Assembly: GCF_016863115.1 (NCBI RefSeq)
Contig: NZ_BOOG01000016.1
Coordinates: 62,001 to 126,000, forward strand
Direction of reading: 5' to 3'
DNA: 64,000 nt
Source of the DNA: Sphaerimonospora thailandensis
Lineage (GTDB): Bacteria; Actinomycetota; Actinomycetes; Streptosporangiales; Streptosporangiaceae
Under the pieces are notes generated by a model, which searched no databases, was not told the origin of the DNA, and saw nothing but the letters and a program-made list of their open reading frames with translations. This document shows positions 56,220 to 64,000 of the stretch, piece by piece. Position 1 is the stretch's first letter, and each line of letters opens with the position of its first letter. Position numbers and translations under genes: made by a program.

Positions 56220-58225
56220 AGCCAAGGGTGCTCCTGTGCTCGCAGGCAGCGTGACCGGTGATCTCCGGTGAGCGTGATGGTCGGGACGGCCGCGGCCGAA
56301 CAGTCGGTCATGGCGTGGGCGCAGCGCGACTGGAAGCGGCAGCCGTCGGGCCACTGCCCCGGGGCCGGCACCGAGCCGGGAATGGTCGGCAGCCGTCGGC
56401 CGGTCAACGCCACGGGCCGGGCACCGAGCAGGCCGTGGGTGTAGGGGTGCGCGGGCGCGCGGAACAACTCCTCGACCGGCGCCTGCTCCACCAGCTCCCC
56501 CGCGTAGGCGACGATCGTGCGGTCGCAGGCATCGGCCACCACCCCCAGGTCGTGGGTGACCAGCAGCACGGCCATTCCGAACTCCGCGCGTAGGTCCAAG
56601 ATCAGATCCAGGACCTGTTCCCGGACGCGTACGTCGAGCGCGGTGACCGGCTCGTCGGCGATCAGCAGCTTGGGACGGCCGGCGATGGCCATCGCGATCA
56701 TCGCTCGCTGGGCCATTCCACCGGAGAACTCGTGCGGATACTGCCTGGCCCGGCGTGCGGGGTCGGGAACGCCCACCTTCTCCAGCAGGGCGACCGCTTC
56801 GGCGCGGGCGGTGCGGGCGCTGTGCCCGGCCAGCCGAAGCGGCTCGGCGATCTGGTCGCCGATCCGCATCGTCGGGTTGAGGCTGGTCTGCGGGTTCTGG
56901 AAGACCATCGCCAGGCCGTGTCCGCGGGTCCGCTCCCAGTCCGTCGCCGAGGCGCCGACCAGTTCGGTCCCGGCCAGACGGATGGAGCCGGCGGCGACGC
57001 GTCGCTGGTCGTCGAGCAACCCCATCAGCGCCAGGGCGATCGTCGACTTCCCGCAGCCGGACTCGCCGACCAGACCCACCACTTCGCCCTCGGCGATGTC
57101 GAAGGAGACATCCGAGACGACCCGCGTCTCACCGGCGGTGACCGTCAGTCCACTCACCCGGAGCAGCGGTTCGGCGTCGTCCGGTTCCCTGGCCGGTTCC
57201 GTGGCCGCGGTCGTGGTCGTGGTCGCGGTAGGGGTGGGCTGTGGGACGGTTTCCGCCCGCCGGCGGCGGCCCGGCCGGATGCGGGACATCCGTCGGCCGC
57301 GGCCCGGCTTCAACGCGGCCAGCAGCCCGTCACCGACCAGGTTCAGGGCGAGCACGGTGACCGTGATCGCCACCCCCGGCCAGACCACCAGCAGCGTGTC
57401 GGCTCCCTGGATGCTGGTGGCGGCCATGGCCAGCAGAGTGCCCCAGCTGACGTCCGGCGGCTGGGCGCCGAGGCCGATGAAACTCAGCGAGGCCTCGATG
57501 GTCAGCACCACGCCGCATTGCAGCGCGAGTTGCACCATGATCGGCCCGAGGGCGTTGGGCAGCACGTGCCGTCGTACGAGCTGCCCGGTAGGCACCCCGA
57601 TCACCTGTGCAGCCGCCAGATAGGTCTCCTCGCGGATGGCGGTGACCGCGTTGCGGCTCACCCGGATGAAGCCGGTGGAGAACACCAGCCCGAGCGCCGC
57701 CATCGACGGGCCGAGACCGGTGCCGAGCACCGCGATCACCAGCATCACCAGGACCAGCGCGGGGATGGCGAACACCAGGTCGTTGAGCCGCATCACGATC
57801 CGGTCGAGCAACCCACCGCGGAAGCCCGCCAGCAGCCCGATGGGCACACCGACCGCCACCGCGATGCCAACGGCTTCGGCCACGGCGAGCAGCGAGATCC
57901 GGGTCGCCACCAGCATCCGGCTGAGTTCGTCCCTGCCCAGTTCGTCGGTGCCGAGCCAATGCTCCCAGCTCGGCCCGCCGAAGGCCTGTAGCAGGTCCTG
58001 CCGCTCGGGATCGTGGGGAGCCAACCACGGCGCGAAGACCGCGACCACGACCAGCAGCCCCAGGTAGCCGGCGGCGATCAGCGCCCACCGGTCGGTCCGG
58101 AACCGCTGCCAGATCCGGAGCATCTGCCCGGTGGGCGTCGGCTCCTCGGCCGCGGGGGCGGACGCCGAGTCGGCTGCCGGGTCGGCTGCCGGGTCGGACT
58201 CAGCTGTGGACATGGCGCTGCTCAT
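56216..58225 (-). CDS. ABC transporter permease-ATPase fusion (DppC-DppD)
   Basis: A 669-residue fusion. Residues about 40-320 are the DppC-type permease: a cytosolic start, about six transmembrane helices and the EAA-type loop [24 protein letters not shown] Thr/Pro/Arg-rich linker (about 320-355) leads to the ATPase: Walker [10 protein letters not shown] with Lys393, [11 protein letters not shown], signature [16 protein letters not shown] and LVTHDL. The end carries the cysteine region [14 protein letters not shown]. These two parts are usually separate genes. Both ends overlap neighbours by four bases. The reading frame is open through the join, so it is not a sequencing artefact visible here. 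Confidence 0.9.
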   Translation of the reverse strand: MSSAMSTAESDPAADPAADSASAPAAEEPTPTGQMLRIWQRFRTDRWALIAAGYLGLLVVVAVFAPWLAPHDPERQDLLQAFGGPSWEHWLGTDELGRDELSRMLVATRISLLAVAEAVGIAVAVGVPIGLLAGFRGGLLDRIVMRLNDLVFAIPALVLVMLVIAVLGTGLGPSMAALGLVFSTGFIRVSRNAVTAIREETYLAAAQVIGVPTGQLVRRHVLPNALGPIMVQLALQCGVVLTIEASLSFIGLGAQPPDVSWGTLLAMAATSIQGADTLLVVWPGVAITVTVLALNLVGDGLLAALKPGRGRRMSRIRPGRRRRAETVPQPTPTATTTTTAATEPAREPDDAEPLLRVSGLTVTAGETRVVSDVSFDIAEGEVVGLVGESGCGKSTIALALMGLLDDQRRVAAGSIRLAGTELVGASATDWERTRGHGLAMVFQNPQTSLNPTMRIGDQIAEPLRLAGHSARTARAEAVALLEKVGVPDPARRARQYPHEFSGGMAQRAMIAMAIAGRPKLLIADEPVTALDVRVREQVLDLILDLRAEFGMAVLLVTHDLGVVADACDRTIVAYAGELVEQAPVEELFRAPAHPYTHGLLGARPVALTGRRLPTIPGSVPAPGQWPDGCRFQSRCAHAMTDCSAAAVPTITLTGDHRSRCLRAQEHPWL

Positions 58226-59166
58226 GCCTGCCTCGTCTTCGGATTGAGCGCCGACAGGAACAGGTCGACGACCAGGTTCACCAGCACCACGATCACCACC
58301 AGGGCCAGGGCCAGTCCCACCAGCAGCGGGACGTCGTGCTGCATGATCGCGTTGCTCATCGCGCCGCCGATGCCCGGCAGCGAGAACACCTGCTCGACGA
58401 TCAGCGAGGTGCCCAGCATGATCGCCACCCAGAAACCGAGCTGAGTGACCACTGGGCCGGCCGCGTTCCGCAGGGCGTGCCGCTGGACGATCTGCGCCCG
58501 TGGCATGCCCTTGGCGTGGGCGGTGCGCACGTAGTCGCTGCCCATCACTTCGGCCATCGAGTTGCGCATCTGCCGTGCCAGCGCGGCCGCCGGGGTCAGT
58601 CCGAGCGCGACGGCCGGGAGGATGATGCTGCCCAGCCAGCCGGCCGGATCCACGTCGATCGGGACATAGCCGGTGGCCGGCAACCAGCCCAGCCGCAGCG
58701 AGAAGATCGCGACCAGGATCAGTCCGAGCCAGAAGGCCGGAAAGGCGACTCCGATGGAGGCCCCGGTGGTGGCCGCCCGGTCCCAGAGGGTTCGCGGCCG
58801 CAGACCGGCCATCACCCCCGCGGGGACTCCCAACAGGCAGGCCACCACCGCACCGGCGACGGTCAGAGACAGCGTCACCGGCAGCCGGTCGGCGATGGTT
58901 CCCGCCACCGGTGCACCGTCGATGAGCGAGCGGCCGAGATCACCGCGTACCGCGTCCAGCAGCCAGGAGAGATACTGACTCGGCAAGGGGGCGTCCAGCC
59001 CCATTTCCTGGCGCAGCCGAGCCACCTGGGCGGCATCGGCCTGCACTCCGGCCACGGACTCGGCGGCGTCGCCGGGCACCAGGTAGGTGATCCCGAAGAT
59101 CACCGCCGACATCGCCAGCACGACCAGCGGTAGCGACACCAGCCGTTCGGCAAGGACCTTGCGCAT
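58222..59166 (-). CDS. ABC transporter permease (DppB-like)
   Basis: A 314-residue inner-membrane permease with six predicted transmembrane helices. Typical parts are the start RKVLAERLVSLPLVVLAMS, GDLGRSLIDGAPV and the EAA-type loop YVRTAHAKGMPRAQIVQRH. It is the partner of the fused DppC half. It starts 4 bases after the binding-protein gene and overlaps the fusion gene by ATGA. Confidence 0.94.
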   Translation of the reverse strand: MRKVLAERLVSLPLVVLAMSAVIFGITYLVPGDAAESVAGVQADAAQVARLRQEMGLDAPLPSQYLSWLLDAVRGDLGRSLIDGAPVAGTIADRLPVTLSLTVAGAVVACLLGVPAGVMAGLRPRTLWDRAATTGASIGVAFPAFWLGLILVAIFSLRLGWLPATGYVPIDVDPAGWLGSIILPAVALGLTPAAALARQMRNSMAEVMGSDYVRTAHAKGMPRAQIVQRHALRNAAGPVVTQLGFWVAIMLGTSLIVEQVFSLPGIGGAMSNAIMQHDVPLLVGLALALVVIVVLVNLVVDLFLSALNPKTRQA

Positions 59167-59170
59167 CAGG

Positions 59171-60724
59171 TCAGCCCTGCCTGCCGACGGTCACGCCGTA
59201 CACGGGCGGGCCCATGTAGCCACCGGCCCACGGCTGCAGGCCCTTGACATGGTCGGCGTAGGCCACGCCGACCGGGCTCCAGAAGGCCGGGATGACCACG
59301 CCTTCCTCGGTCAGGTCGGCCATCATCTCGCCGTACAGCGCCCTGGCCTCGGCCTCGTCGGAGACGCTGGCGGCGGCCGCCTGCTTGGCGAGGTCCAGAG
59401 CCTTGGCGTAGGGCTGTCCGGTGGGGTTCATCGAACCGCCCTTGGGCGCCAGGGCGTCGGCGAGCATGGGAGCGTCCGGGACGAATACCGGCACGTACGC
59501 CAGGTGGTACTTGCCGGAGAAGACCTCCCGGCCGATCATCTGCGGCGGCGGGGAGACCACCTTCGCCTGGAAGCCCACCGCGTTGAGCATTCCGGCGACG
59601 GCCTCGGCCTCCGTCTTGTTCTGCGGGCCCGGCATGGCCGGAATGGTCACCGGCACGTCCTTCACACCGGCCTCGGCCAGCAGCGCGCGGGCCTTGTCCG
59701 GGTCATAGGTGTAGGTGAAGGAGGGGTTGTCGACGTGACCGGGGTTGCCGGGAGAGAACAACTGGTCCGACGGGGTCGACATGCCCTTGCGGAACGGGGT
59801 GCCCGTCAGGGCCGCTCGGTCGAGCGCGTAACCGACCGCCTGCCGTACCCGCTTGTCGGCGAACGGCCCGCTGGGGTCGACGGTGACGACGCCGATCGGG
59901 TCACCGCCCTCGGAGACCGCGGTCGCCACCCCGGCCTGCTTGTAGCTCTCCAGTTCCTGGGCGTCGCCGATCATCGAGGCGTCCACCTGGCCGGTGCGCA
60001 GTGCGGCGACCCGCTGCTGCGCAGTGTTGATCAGCACGATCTCCAGCCGCTCCAGCGTCTGCTGGCTGGGGTCCCAGTAGTTCTTGTTCTTGGTGTAGAC
60101 CCACTTCGAGCCCGGTACGGTGGCCTGCTCGTCCAGCACATAGGCGCCGGCTCCGACCGGTATCCGGCCCAGGTCGGGGGAGTCGAAGGCCTTCGGGCTC
60201 ACCATCATTCCGGCACCGGTGGTCAGCCCGAAGAGCAGCGCCGGCTGTGGGCCGTCGGTGTTGAGCACCACGGTGGTGTCGTCGGGGGTGTCGATGCTGG
60301 TGACGTGGGCCAGCGTGCTGCCGCAGCCGCCGCCGACGGCCTGGCATCGCTCCAGGTTCGCCTTGACCGCGGCCGCGTTCAGGGGCTCTCCGTCGCTGAA
60401 CTTGAGGCCCGACCGCAGGGTCAGGGTGACATTGTCGGCACTCAGCTTCCACTGGGTGGCCAGCCCCTCGACCACCTTGCCGGTCGGATCGGTGCGCAGC
60501 AGCGGATCGTAGACCGGGAACAGGTAGTTCAGTCCCGAGGTGCCGGCGGAGCGCTTGGTGGGGTCGAAGGTGTCGGGAACGGTGAAGGTCGCGAACCGGA
60601 GAACCCCACCGGTGGTGTCCGCGGCGTTGGGACGGGTGGTCGGCGACTGCCCGCCACCACAGGCGGCCAGCGTGAGCAGACCGGTCAGGGCGGCGGCTGC
60701 GAGGCCTTTGGGACGATGACGCAC
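59171..60724 (-). CDS. Family 5 extracellular solute-binding lipoprotein
   Basis: A 517-residue peptide/nickel-type binding protein anchored by a lipid at Cys22 (lipobox LAAC). It has the SBP5 layout: YDPLLRTDPTGKVVEGLATQW near the start, LRSGLKFSDGEPLNAAAVKANLER and VRQAVGYALDRAAL, ending with WSPVGVAYADHVKGL. The GTG start follows GAAAGGAG at 6 bases. It defines the substrate of the importer, which I cannot read from sequence. The 46 bases between it and the dioxygenase gene contain a pentanucleotide repeat. Confidence 0.93.
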   Translation of the reverse strand: MRHRPKGLAAAALTGLLTLAACGGGQSPTTRPNAADTTGGVLRFATFTVPDTFDPTKRSAGTSGLNYLFPVYDPLLRTDPTGKVVEGLATQWKLSADNVTLTLRSGLKFSDGEPLNAAAVKANLERCQAVGGGCGSTLAHVTSIDTPDDTTVVLNTDGPQPALLFGLTTGAGMMVSPKAFDSPDLGRIPVGAGAYVLDEQATVPGSKWVYTKNKNYWDPSQQTLERLEIVLINTAQQRVAALRTGQVDASMIGDAQELESYKQAGVATAVSEGGDPIGVVTVDPSGPFADKRVRQAVGYALDRAALTGTPFRKGMSTPSDQLFSPGNPGHVDNPSFTYTYDPDKARALLAEAGVKDVPVTIPAMPGPQNKTEAEAVAGMLNAVGFQAKVVSPPPQMIGREVFSGKYHLAYVPVFVPDAPMLADALAPKGGSMNPTGQPYAKALDLAKQAAAASVSDEAEARALYGEMMADLTEEGVVIPAFWSPVGVAYADHVKGLQPWAGGYMGPPVYGVTVGRQG

Positions 60725-60734
60725 AGCAGTCTCC

Positions 60735-60758
60735 TTTCGTTTCGTTTCGTTCGTTTCG
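60735..60758. repeat. TTTCG pentanucleotide repeat in the leader of the solute-binding gene
   Basis: TTTCG occurs at 60735, 60740, 60745 and 60754, with a four-base TTCG at 60750. On the coding strand this is CGAAA repeats merging into the AAGGAG ribosome-binding site. Confidence 0.8.
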
Positions 60759-60770
60759 TGTTGGGGCTGG

Positions 60771-61667
60771 TCAGAGCCGGGTCCGTACCGCCCACAGCTC
60801 GGGGAAGAACTGGTGTTCCACGATCTTTCGCAGCCAGCCGGAGCCGCTGGTCCCGCCGGTGCCGGGCTTGTAGCCGATGATCCGTTCCACGGTGATCAGG
60901 TGCCGGTAGCGCCACTGCTGGAAGCGGTCGGCGATGTCCATCAACGCCTCGCCGAGCTGGTAGAGGTCGTTGCCGGGAGTCGGGTCGCCGTAGACCTCGA
61001 ACCAGGCCTGCTCCACCGAGTCGTTGGCGGCATAGGCCTGCGACCAGTCCCGATCCAGCGCCTCGGCGTCCACCTTGTGGCCCCGGGCGGCCAGCAGGCC
61101 GATGACGTCGTCGTACAGGCTGGGCGCGTGCAGTGCTTCCTCCAGCTCCTGATACACCCCGGCCACACCGCGGTGCGGGTTCAGCAGCGCCCGGACCTTG
61201 TTGCCCAGCAGGAACTCCAGGTGCCGGTACATGTAGGACTGGAAGCCCGAGGCGGTGCCGAGGTGGTCCCGGAAGGCGTTGAACTGGGCCGGGGTGAGCG
61301 TGCCGAGCACGTCCCAGGTGGAGACCAGCAGTTCCTGGATCCGCACCACCCGGCGGAAGGCCTCGAACGCGCCCGGCAGATGGTCGGCCCGGATGTGCCG
61401 CTGTGCGGCCAGCAGCTCGTGCCGCATCAGCTTGAACAGCAGCTCCTTGACCTGGCCCATGATGTAGAAGGCCATCTCGTCGTGGGTGCCGCTGCGGGTC
61501 TGCTGCAGGTTCAGCAGCACGTCGATGCTCTCGTAGTCGATGTACGGCGTGCTCCCGCCCGGCAGTTCCAGCAGCGGGGTGCCGCCGGTTCGGGCGACGG
61601 TCGCGGACCTGGCTTCGTCCGACGAACGCTCGATCAGCCGGGGTGCGGGGTTGGGGGAACCGGTCAT
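60771..61667 (-). CDS. Tryptophan 2,3-dioxygenase family protein
   Basis: A 298-residue heme protein related to tryptophan 2,3-dioxygenase, which opens the indole ring to N-formylkynurenine. The C-terminal heme region RYRHLITVERIIGYKPGTGG is well kept, with His256 as the predicted axial ligand, and so is FFPELWAVRT. The segment SGFQSYMYRHLEFLLGN keeps an arginine of the substrate pocket. In the distal part THDEMAFYIMGQVKELL, Gly71 replaces the His of the usual HDEMLFIxxHQ. The start 61667 follows GGAG and overlaps the formamidase stop (ATGA). The neighbouring formamidase supports indole-ring cleavage, but the substrate might not be tryptophan. Confidence 0.85.
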   Translation of the reverse strand: MTGSPNPAPRLIERSSDEARSATVARTGGTPLLELPGGSTPYIDYESIDVLLNLQQTRSGTHDEMAFYIMGQVKELLFKLMRHELLAAQRHIRADHLPGAFEAFRRVVRIQELLVSTWDVLGTLTPAQFNAFRDHLGTASGFQSYMYRHLEFLLGNKVRALLNPHRGVAGVYQELEEALHAPSLYDDVIGLLAARGHKVDAEALDRDWSQAYAANDSVEQAWFEVYGDPTPGNDLYQLGEALMDIADRFQQWRYRHLITVERIIGYKPGTGGTSGSGWLRKIVEHQFFPELWAVRTRL

Positions 61668-62503
61668 GGTGTCTCCAAGAGGGAAAGGGTGGACGCGCCC
61701 ACCGGCGTCGCCGGGTCGGTGAGCGCGAAGACGTTGTCGAAGTGGTTCAGCCCGGCCAGTTCGTAGGCCTCGACCCGGTTGCCGGCCGCCGCCATGGCGG
61801 CGGCGAAGTCCCGGCTCTGTGCCACGAACTCGCTGGTCTCGATCTCGCCCCAGGCCACCGCCACCCGGGCCGGGGTGCACCGCACCCGGTTCATCGGGCT
61901 CAGCCGCCAGGCTTCCCGCTCGGTCAGCCCCAACGGGTCGTTGACGGTGGTGGTGACCAGTGGGCGCAGGTCGTAGACGCCGGAGAGCAGGGTGACCGCG
62001 CGCAGCGGCACGCGGCCGTGCAACAGCACGCAGGCCGCCAGGTGCGCGCCGGCCGAGCTGCCGGCGAGCTGGATCCGTTCGGGGTCGATCCCGTACGCGG
62101 GCGCGTGGCCGTGTAGCCAGCTGACGGCCCGGCAGACGGCGTCGGTGATCTGGGCCACGGAGGCCGTCGGCGCCAGTGGATAGCCCACCGAGGCGTAGGC
62201 CGCGCCGCGGGCGAGCACGGCGTCCGCGGGGAAGCCGGCGTCCTCCTTGCCGAGTTCCTGCCAGTAGCCGCCATGCACGAAGATCAGCAGCGGTGCGGGC
62301 CCGGGGGTCTCGGGCAGGAACAGGTCCAGCAGTTCGCCGGGGCCGGGGCCGTAGCGCAGCTCGACCGGCGGATGAGCCGACCGGGTGCGGGCGCTGGCGG
62401 TGGCGTAGGCCTCCAGCTCAGCGGCGAGCGAGTCGATCACCGAGCTGGGGGTGTACTCGCGCTCCAGGTCGGCGGCGTCCAGCGACTGCCACGATCTGCT
62501 CAT
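61664..62503 (-). CDS. Arylformamidase-like alpha/beta hydrolase (kynurenine formamidase type)
   Basis: A 279-residue hydrolase. FVHGGYWQELGKED contains the HGGYW oxyanion motif, LAGSSAGAHLAA the nucleophile Ser150, and GLNHFDNVF the catalytic His. This pattern matches bacterial kynurenine formamidases, which turn N-formylkynurenine into kynurenine and formate. Direct coupling (ATGA) to the dioxygenase gene strongly supports that role. No kynureninase is in the window. It starts 1 base after the amidohydrolase stop. Confidence 0.85.
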   Translation of the reverse strand: MSRSWQSLDAADLEREYTPSSVIDSLAAELEAYATASARTRSAHPPVELRYGPGPGELLDLFLPETPGPAPLLIFVHGGYWQELGKEDAGFPADAVLARGAAYASVGYPLAPTASVAQITDAVCRAVSWLHGHAPAYGIDPERIQLAGSSAGAHLAACVLLHGRVPLRAVTLLSGVYDLRPLVTTTVNDPLGLTEREAWRLSPMNRVRCTPARVAVAWGEIETSEFVAQSRDFAAAMAAAGNRVEAYELAGLNHFDNVFALTDPATPVGASTLSLLETP

Positions 62504-62504
62504 C

Positions 62505-63725
62505 TCAGTACCCCTTTCCTGCCGGGAAGATCTGCTTGACGGAGGTCCGGCTCACCACCACGCCGTCCTTGAACACCACCCGGGCCGCCGGTCGCTCGGC
62601 GATCGCCTCCCGCGCTGAGGCGGCCGGCAGGGCGACCAGGTCCGCCCGCGCGCCGACCTCGACACCGGCCGGGGGGAACCCCAGCACCCGCCGTGCCGTA
62701 GTGCTGACGGCGCTGACGGCGGTGTCGGCGTCGGCGTGTCCGGCCAGCATCAGCAGCAGCGCCACGTCCAGTGGGTCGCCGTTGCCGAGGGGATTGAAGG
62801 GGTCCTGCACGTTGTCCCCGCCGGCGGCGACCAGGCAGCCGGCGCCGCGTAGTACGGCCACCGCGGTCAGGCCCCGGGGGGTGGCCACCGGGTGGCCACG
62901 GCCCTGCAGCCACAGATTGGTCGGGGGACAGGCCACCACCGAAATCCCGGCGGCGGCGGCAGCGGCCGCGATCCGGATCTGGGTCTCGGCTTCCTGCATC
63001 GCCAGGCTCACACAGTGGCTGGCGGTGACGCCCGTCGAGCGGCGGGCCATGACGAGCCCGGCCAACGCGAGCAGGTCGAGGTCGGTGCGCAGATGCTCAT
63101 CCATGTGCAGGTCCACCGGGCAGCCCCGCTCGGCGGCCAGATCGAGGCAGTAGCGCATGGCCTCCAACGGGTCGGACTCGCCGTGGGGCACACCGCCGAC
63201 CACGTCCGCGCCCTCAGCAAGCGCCCGCTCCAGGTCTGCCCGGCCGGTGGCGGCGTCCGGACCGCTGAGCGGTGCGCCCATGGCGACGATCTGGATGTCG
63301 ACCAGGCCGGCCAGTCGCTCTCGGGCCGCTGCCACGCCGGCCAGCGCGGTGAAGTCGACCCCCGGGCCGCCGACATGGGTCCGGATAGCGGTCGTGCCCC
63401 TGGCCAGACCCGCCAGCGCGGCTCGGACCGCTCGCTCCTCGATGTCGCGAGCGCTCAGACCCGCGCGATACCGCCGCCAGCCCCGCACCGCCCCGGAGAG
63501 GTCGTCCGTCGGGTTCGCCACCGCCTCGGCGGTGTAGGCCTTGTCCAGGTGGGCGTGCGGCTCGGCGAAGGCCGGCCAGAGCAGATGTCCGGTCAGGGTG
63601 ATGGCCTCCTCGCCGGGTGACGTCGTCAGTGACCCGGCGGGCACCACCTCGGTGATCAGCCCTTCGGCGACGCGCACATCCACCCGGTCACCGGCGCCGG
63701 TGGTCACGTCGAGCAACGCGGTCAT
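62505..63725 (-). CDS. Amidohydrolase, cytosine-deaminase-like
   Basis: A 406-residue metal-dependent hydrolase. The metal and catalytic motifs are EPHAHLDKAY (His57, His59), LHMDEH (His207, Glu210), ASHCVSLA and GGDNVQDPFNPLG (Asp304), in the order seen in cytosine deaminase and N-isopropylammelide hydrolase. It probably deaminates or opens a small N-heterocycle. The cytosine-type HDD is here GDN, so the substrate may differ from cytosine. No signal peptide. Its start overlaps the upstream gene (ATGA). Confidence 0.83.
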   Translation of the reverse strand: MTALLDVTTGAGDRVDVRVAEGLITEVVPAGSLTTSPGEEAITLTGHLLWPAFAEPHAHLDKAYTAEAVANPTDDLSGAVRGWRRYRAGLSARDIEERAVRAALAGLARGTTAIRTHVGGPGVDFTALAGVAAARERLAGLVDIQIVAMGAPLSGPDAATGRADLERALAEGADVVGGVPHGESDPLEAMRYCLDLAAERGCPVDLHMDEHLRTDLDLLALAGLVMARRSTGVTASHCVSLAMQEAETQIRIAAAAAAAGISVVACPPTNLWLQGRGHPVATPRGLTAVAVLRGAGCLVAAGGDNVQDPFNPLGNGDPLDVALLLMLAGHADADTAVSAVSTTARRVLGFPPAGVEVGARADLVALPAASAREAIAERPAARVVFKDGVVVSRTSVKQIFPAGKGY

Positions 63726-64000
63726 CGGGACGGCCAGACGCGGGGACGGCGGGTGGCTTCCGCACGATGGCCGGTGGCTTCGGCTTCGACGAATCCTTCA
63801 GAGCGGGCCGTCGCGATGCCGTCGGCGGTCCGCCGTAGGATGGAGCACGGCTTCTGAACGCCCGTCCGTCCCCGGGAGCCGGCGAGCGCTGTGTGAGCGG
63901 CCCGCAGCGCCGCGTCGACGAGGTCGCGCGGGGCTTCGGGAAAGATTCCTGCCTGGCTCCCGTCGACGGGCGAAAGCAGCGGAAAGGCCGGTCCCGTCGT
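63722..64000 (-). CDS. Unidentified protein, C-terminal 92 residues (cut by right edge)
   Basis: The reading frame is open from the right edge to the TGA at 63722-63724, which overlaps the amidohydrolase ATG. The tail reads LLSPVDGSQAGIFPEAP near the edge, then an Ala-rich helix DLVDAALRAAHTALAG and an Arg/Ala/Glu-rich end. I do not recognise a family. Gene coupling says it belongs to the same operon; its identity could name the pathway. Confidence 0.6.
   Translation of the reverse strand, partial: TTGPAFPLLSPVDGSQAGIFPEAPRDLVDAALRAAHTALAGSRGRTGVQKPCSILRRTADGIATARSEGFVEAEATGHRAEATRRPRVWPSR

Noticed and set aside
53123-64000. Antibiotic biosynthesis cluster
   Set aside because: There is no NRPS, PKS, RiPP precursor or tailoring set; the importer and hydrolases point to uptake and breakdown instead.

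Overview
This window comes from the chromosome of a high-GC actinobacterium. The evidence is very GC-rich third codon positions, frequent GTG and TTG starts, four-base start/stop overlaps, a class I lysyl-tRNA synthetase and a zinc-type S14. Gene order and protein features (tRNA-Trp before secE, membrane-protein genes between rplL and rpoB, long tails on S3, S9 and L17) suggest the Streptosporangiales (Nonomuraea, Streptosporangium and relatives). That placement is inference from memory, not from an alignment.

Layout. 1-1597: two minus-strand genes, a partial adenosine deaminase and an aspartate aminotransferase. 1741-15771: tRNA-Trp, secE-nusG, rplK-rplA, a lipoprotein gene, rplJ-rplL with an L10-type leader and attenuator, two small Mce-associated-like membrane protein genes, then rpoB-rpoC closed by a strong terminator. 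15892-33757: rpsL-rpsG-fusA-tuf, then the S10 and spc clusters (rpsJ to rplO), secY, adk and map. 33826-34266: a DUF1707 membrane protein. 34332-39405: the alpha cluster (infA, rpmJ, rpsM, rpsK, rpsD, rpoA, rplQ) and truA. 39395-43271: three minus-strand genes for secreted or membrane proteins, two proline-rich paralogues and a CAP-domain protein, each with a -10 box almost at its start codon. 43389-45953: rplM-rpsI-glmM. 46027-48576: purC and lysS on the minus strand. 49098-51713: a secreted GH20 hexosaminidase with a beta-helix-like tail. 51792-53051: an MFS transporter.

The last 11 kb (53123-64000, minus strand) is one tightly packed operon that enters from beyond the right edge. In transcription order it holds an unidentified partial gene, a cytosine-deaminase-like amidohydrolase, an arylformamidase-like hydrolase, a tryptophan-2,3-dioxygenase-family protein, a complete peptide-type ABC importer (lipoprotein, permease, a permease-ATPase fusion, ATPase), an LLM-class flavin/F420 oxidoreductase and a BMP-domain protein without signal peptide. 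Most junctions are ATGA or GTGA overlaps. The likely job is uptake and ring opening of a small indole- or tryptophan-like, or other N-heterocyclic, compound. The substrate is unknown. The dioxygenase has Gly where canonical enzymes have the distal His. This operon is the best candidate here for an undescribed system.

The rest is housekeeping: transcription (RNA polymerase, NusG), translation (ribosomal proteins, factors), secretion (SecE, SecY) and N-terminal processing (Map). Its new interest lies in non-coding structures (L10 leader, paired hairpins between tuf and rpsJ, attenuator-like hairpins) and in the accessory membrane genes inserted between conserved blocks. I saw no CRISPR array, insertion sequence, prophage or rRNA.
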